Origin: Streptomyces sp. NBC_01460
GTDB lineage: Bacteria; Actinomycetota; Actinomycetes; Streptomycetales; Streptomycetaceae
Direction: 5' to 3'
Length of the DNA: 64,000 bases
Assembly: GCF_036227405.1 (NCBI RefSeq)
Contig: NZ_CP109473.1
Location: 6,014,001-6,078,000, forward strand
Shown here piece after piece: positions 62,054 to 64,000 of this stretch (positions are counted from its first letter, which is position 1; every line of letters starts with the position of its first letter). Below the pieces are notes generated by a model. It was not told the DNA's origin. It saw nothing but the letters and a program-made list of their open reading frames with translations, and searched no databases. A program made the position numbers and the translations under genes.

Positions 62054-62899
62054 GTGTTGACGCAGACCACTACCCGGGTCCTCGACCCCGGCGAGCTCCC
62101 CGCCGCGCTCGCCATCCTTGAGAGCGCCCCCGTCGAGAACGCCTTCGTCACGTCGCGCGTCCAGGTCGCCGGGCTCGACCCCTGGCGTCTCGGCGGAGAG
62201 ATGTGGGGCTGGTACACCGACGGCCGGCTGCGCTCACTCTGCTACTCCGGGGCCAACCTCGTACCCATCTGCGCCACCCCCGAGGCCGTCAGGGCCTTCG
62301 CCGACCGCGCCAGGAGAGCCGGCCGCCGCTGCTCCTCGATCGTCGGCCCGGCGGGCCCCACGGCCCAGCTGTGGCGCCTGCTCGAACCCAGCTGGGGCCC
62401 CGCCCGTGAGGTCCGGCCCAACCAGCCGCTCATGGTGACCGAGCACCCCTCGGCCGAGGTCGCACCCGACCCGCTCGTGCGCAGGGTCCGCAAGGACGAG
62501 ATGGACGTCCTCATGCCGGCCTGCGTGGCCATGTTCACCGAGGAGGTCGGCATCTCCCCGCTCGCCGGCGACGGCGGACTCCTCTACCAGGCGCGGGTCG
62601 CCGAGCTGATCGCCACCGGCCGGTCCTTCGCGCGCATCGAGGACGGCAAGGTCCTCTTCAAGGCGGAGATCGGCGCGGCCACCTCCCGCGCCTGCCAGAT
62701 CCAGGGCGTCTGGGTCGCCCCCGAGGCCCGGGGACGAGGACTCTCCGAGACGGGCATGGCAGCCGTCCTGCAGCTCGCGCTCCGCGATGTCGCACCGGTC
62801 GTCAGCCTCTACGTGAACGACTACAACACCGCCGCCCGCAGGGCGTACAGCCGCGTCGGCTTCCGCGAGACGGGCACGTTCATGAGCGTGCTGTTCTGA
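62054..62899 (+). CDS. GNAT-family N-acetyltransferase with DUF4081 domain
   Basis: The product is 281 aa from GTG 62054 (GAGG five bases upstream; TTG 62057 follows). The N-terminal half is DUF4081-like (TTTRVLDPGELPAALAILES, ENAFVTSRV, LCYSGANLVPIC). The C-terminal GNAT fold has the acetyl-CoA pyrophosphate loop VWVAPEARGRGLSETGM and SLYVNDYNTAARRAYSRVGF. The acetyl acceptor is unknown. TACAGT (62015-62020) is a possible -10. Confidence 0.88.
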   Translation: MLTQTTTRVLDPGELPAALAILESAPVENAFVTSRVQVAGLDPWRLGGEMWGWYTDGRLRSLCYSGANLVPICATPEAVRAFADRARRAGRRCSSIVGPAGPTAQLWRLLEPSWGPAREVRPNQPLMVTEHPSAEVAPDPLVRRVRKDEMDVLMPACVAMFTEEVGISPLAGDGGLLYQARVAELIATGRSFARIEDGKVLFKAEIGAATSRACQIQGVWVAPEARGRGLSETGMAAVLQLALRDVAPVVSLYVNDYNTAARRAYSRVGFRETGTFMSVLF

Positions 62900-62916
62900 C
62901 CCGGCGGTACGGCCAG

Positions 62917-62922
62917 TAGGGT
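62917..62922 (+). promoter_or_regulatory. -10 hexamer of a leaderless GNAT gene
   Basis: TAGGGT lies six bases before the ATG at 62929, with TTCTGA (62894-62899) 17 bases further upstream as a weak -35. The distance implies transcription starts at the initiation codon. Confidence 0.5.
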
Positions 62923-62928
62923 TCCCGC

Positions 62929-63504
62929 ATGGCAGCAGCAACGCCCACGTCCCCCCGGGACCCCGGGACCCCCGACATCGTGGTCGGACCGCTCGACCTC
63001 GCCGCCCGTGTCGACGAGGCCCTCGCCGTGCAGGCCCTCGCCTTCGGCCTCACCCAGGACGAGATCGACGTACGCCGCCATATCGTGCTGCGGCACCTCG
63101 ACCACCCGCGGGCACGCGCTCTCGGCGCCACCACCGCCGACGGACGGCTCGTCGGGTTCGTCTACGGGCTGCCGAACGACCGGGCGCACTGGTGGTCCAC
63201 CGTCGTGGAGCCGTATCTGCGCGCCACCGGCTCCGAGGGCTGGCTCGACGACTCGTTCGTGATCACCGAACTCCACGTCCACCCGGAGTTCCAGCAGCGC
63301 GGCGTCGGCCGCGGTCTGATCACCACCATCACGGACGCCGTCGACCTGCCCCGTTCCATCCTCTCCGCGATCGACACCGAGAGCCCCGCCCGCGGCCTCT
63401 ACCGCGCCCTGGGCTACCAGGACCTGGCCCGGCAGGTGCTCTTCCCGAGCGCGCCCAAGCCGTACGCGGTGATGGGCGCGCCCCTCCCGCTGCGCCGAGG
63501 CTGA
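62929..63504 (+). CDS. GNAT-family N-acetyltransferase
   Basis: The product is 191 aa. The GNAT core is ELHVHPEFQQRGVGRGLI, which carries the Q/R-x-x-G-x-G/A acetyl-CoA loop, followed by IDTESPARGLYRALGYQDL. The N-terminal ~20 residues are Pro/Thr-rich and probably flexible. The substrate is unknown. No Shine-Dalgarno is seen; the promoter hexamer at 62917 supports a leaderless start. It lies between another acetyltransferase and proS. Confidence 0.88.
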   Translation: MAAATPTSPRDPGTPDIVVGPLDLAARVDEALAVQALAFGLTQDEIDVRRHIVLRHLDHPRARALGATTADGRLVGFVYGLPNDRAHWWSTVVEPYLRATGSEGWLDDSFVITELHVHPEFQQRGVGRGLITTITDAVDLPRSILSAIDTESPARGLYRALGYQDLARQVLFPSAPKPYAVMGAPLPLRRG

Positions 63505-63576
63505 GGAATCGATTTCCGCCCGCGCGGGCCCCCCGGCTAACCTCGGGCTCACCACCCTTCCGAGCAGGAGTTCATC

Positions 63577-64000
63577 ATGGCCCAGGTCCAGCGCATGTCC
63601 CGATTGATGATCAAGACACTGCGCGACGACCCGGCGGACGCCGAGACGCTCAACCACAAGCTCCTCGTCCGCGCCGGTTACGTACGCCGCACCGCGGCCG
63701 GCATCTGGTCGTGGCTGCCGCTCGGCAAGAAGGTCCTGGAGAACATCACCCGCGTCGTCCGCGAGGAGATGGACGCCATCGGCGGCCAGGAGGTCCTCCT
63801 CCCCGCGCTCCTGCCCAAGGAGGCGTACGAGGCGAGCGGCCGGTACGACGAGTACGGCGACCTGCTGTTCAGGCTCCAGGACCGCAAGGGCGCCGACTAC
63901 CTCCTCGGCCCCACCCACGAGGAGATCTTCACCCAGGTCGTCAAGGACATGTGCTCGTCCTACAAGGACCTGCCCGTGATCCTCTATCAGATCCAGACCA
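63577..64000 (+). CDS. proS: Prolyl-tRNA synthetase, 3' partial
   Basis: Only the first 141 codons are in the window. The class II synthetase start is clear: [40 protein letters not shown] with motif 1, [20 protein letters not shown], and [16 protein letters not shown], the bacterial-type ProRS motif around TxE. It charges tRNA-Pro. AGGAG (63566-63570) is six bases before the ATG, and TAACCT (63538-63543) is a possible -10. Confidence 0.95.
   Translation, partial: MAQVQRMSRLMIKTLRDDPADAETLNHKLLVRAGYVRRTAAGIWSWLPLGKKVLENITRVVREEMDAIGGQEVLLPALLPKEAYEASGRYDEYGDLLFRLQDRKGADYLLGPTHEEIFTQVVKDMCSSYKDLPVILYQIQT

Overview
The window is a stretch of a Streptomyces chromosome. It is very GC-rich, with third codon positions that are almost always G or C. 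It carries the sporulation sigma factor gene whiG, and the order whiG, rpsB, tsf, pyrH, frr, cdsA, rlmN and later dxr, rseP, ispG, proS matches what I recall of the conserved core of Streptomyces coelicolor. No rRNA, tRNA, CRISPR array, transposase, integrase or replication origin is visible.

Layout. Positions 1-2275 hold DNA-processing genes (YifB/ComM-type ATPase, dprA). whiG, a TetR regulator and a secreted M23 peptidase follow. 5086-9652 is the translation/nucleotide/lipid cluster rpsB, tsf, pyrH, frr, cdsA, then rlmN. 11518-15476 is a thiamine ABC importer (thiB, thiP, thiQ) under a TPP riboswitch. An SRPBCC protein, a LOG-family protein and a two-gene ABC exporter lead into the main catabolic theme.

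From 19320 to 50240 the genes for turning putrescine/polyamines into succinate are spread over about 31 kb in four blocks: aminotransferase + Lrp regulator + aminobutyraldehyde dehydrogenase + a lone PotD-like lipoprotein; a second aminobutyraldehyde dehydrogenase + complete PotDABC importer + FAD-dependent (PuuB-like) oxidase; gabT; and a PucR-type regulator next to a GabD-like dehydrogenase. Unrelated genes sit between them: a six-gene minus-strand run (aminodeoxyfutalosine-deaminase-like enzyme, GDPD, DUF574 methyltransferase, two-component system, serine hydrolase), a NADAR protein, a GH18 chitinase with a probable DasR site inside its promoter, a PAP2 phosphatase and a membrane P-loop ATPase.

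The accessory part is 50298-53165, between gabD and an acyl-CoA dehydrogenase. It holds two YwqJ-type deaminase toxin domains, each followed by a SUKH-3 immunity gene, with the larger SUKH-3 gene fused to an unknown domain. It is bracketed by nearly identical terminator-like repeats (28 of 29 core bases identical). The first deaminase looks cut from a larger polymorphic toxin. This is the least ordinary region of the window.

The last 10 kb (53292-64000) returns to the core: acyl-CoA dehydrogenase, EPSP synthase, a small nucleotidyltransferase, a lipoprotein, dxr, rseP, ispG, two GNAT acetyltransferases and the 5' part of proS. Many genes show a -10-like hexamer 6-8 bases before the start codon, with no Shine-Dalgarno sequence, which suggests leaderless mRNAs.
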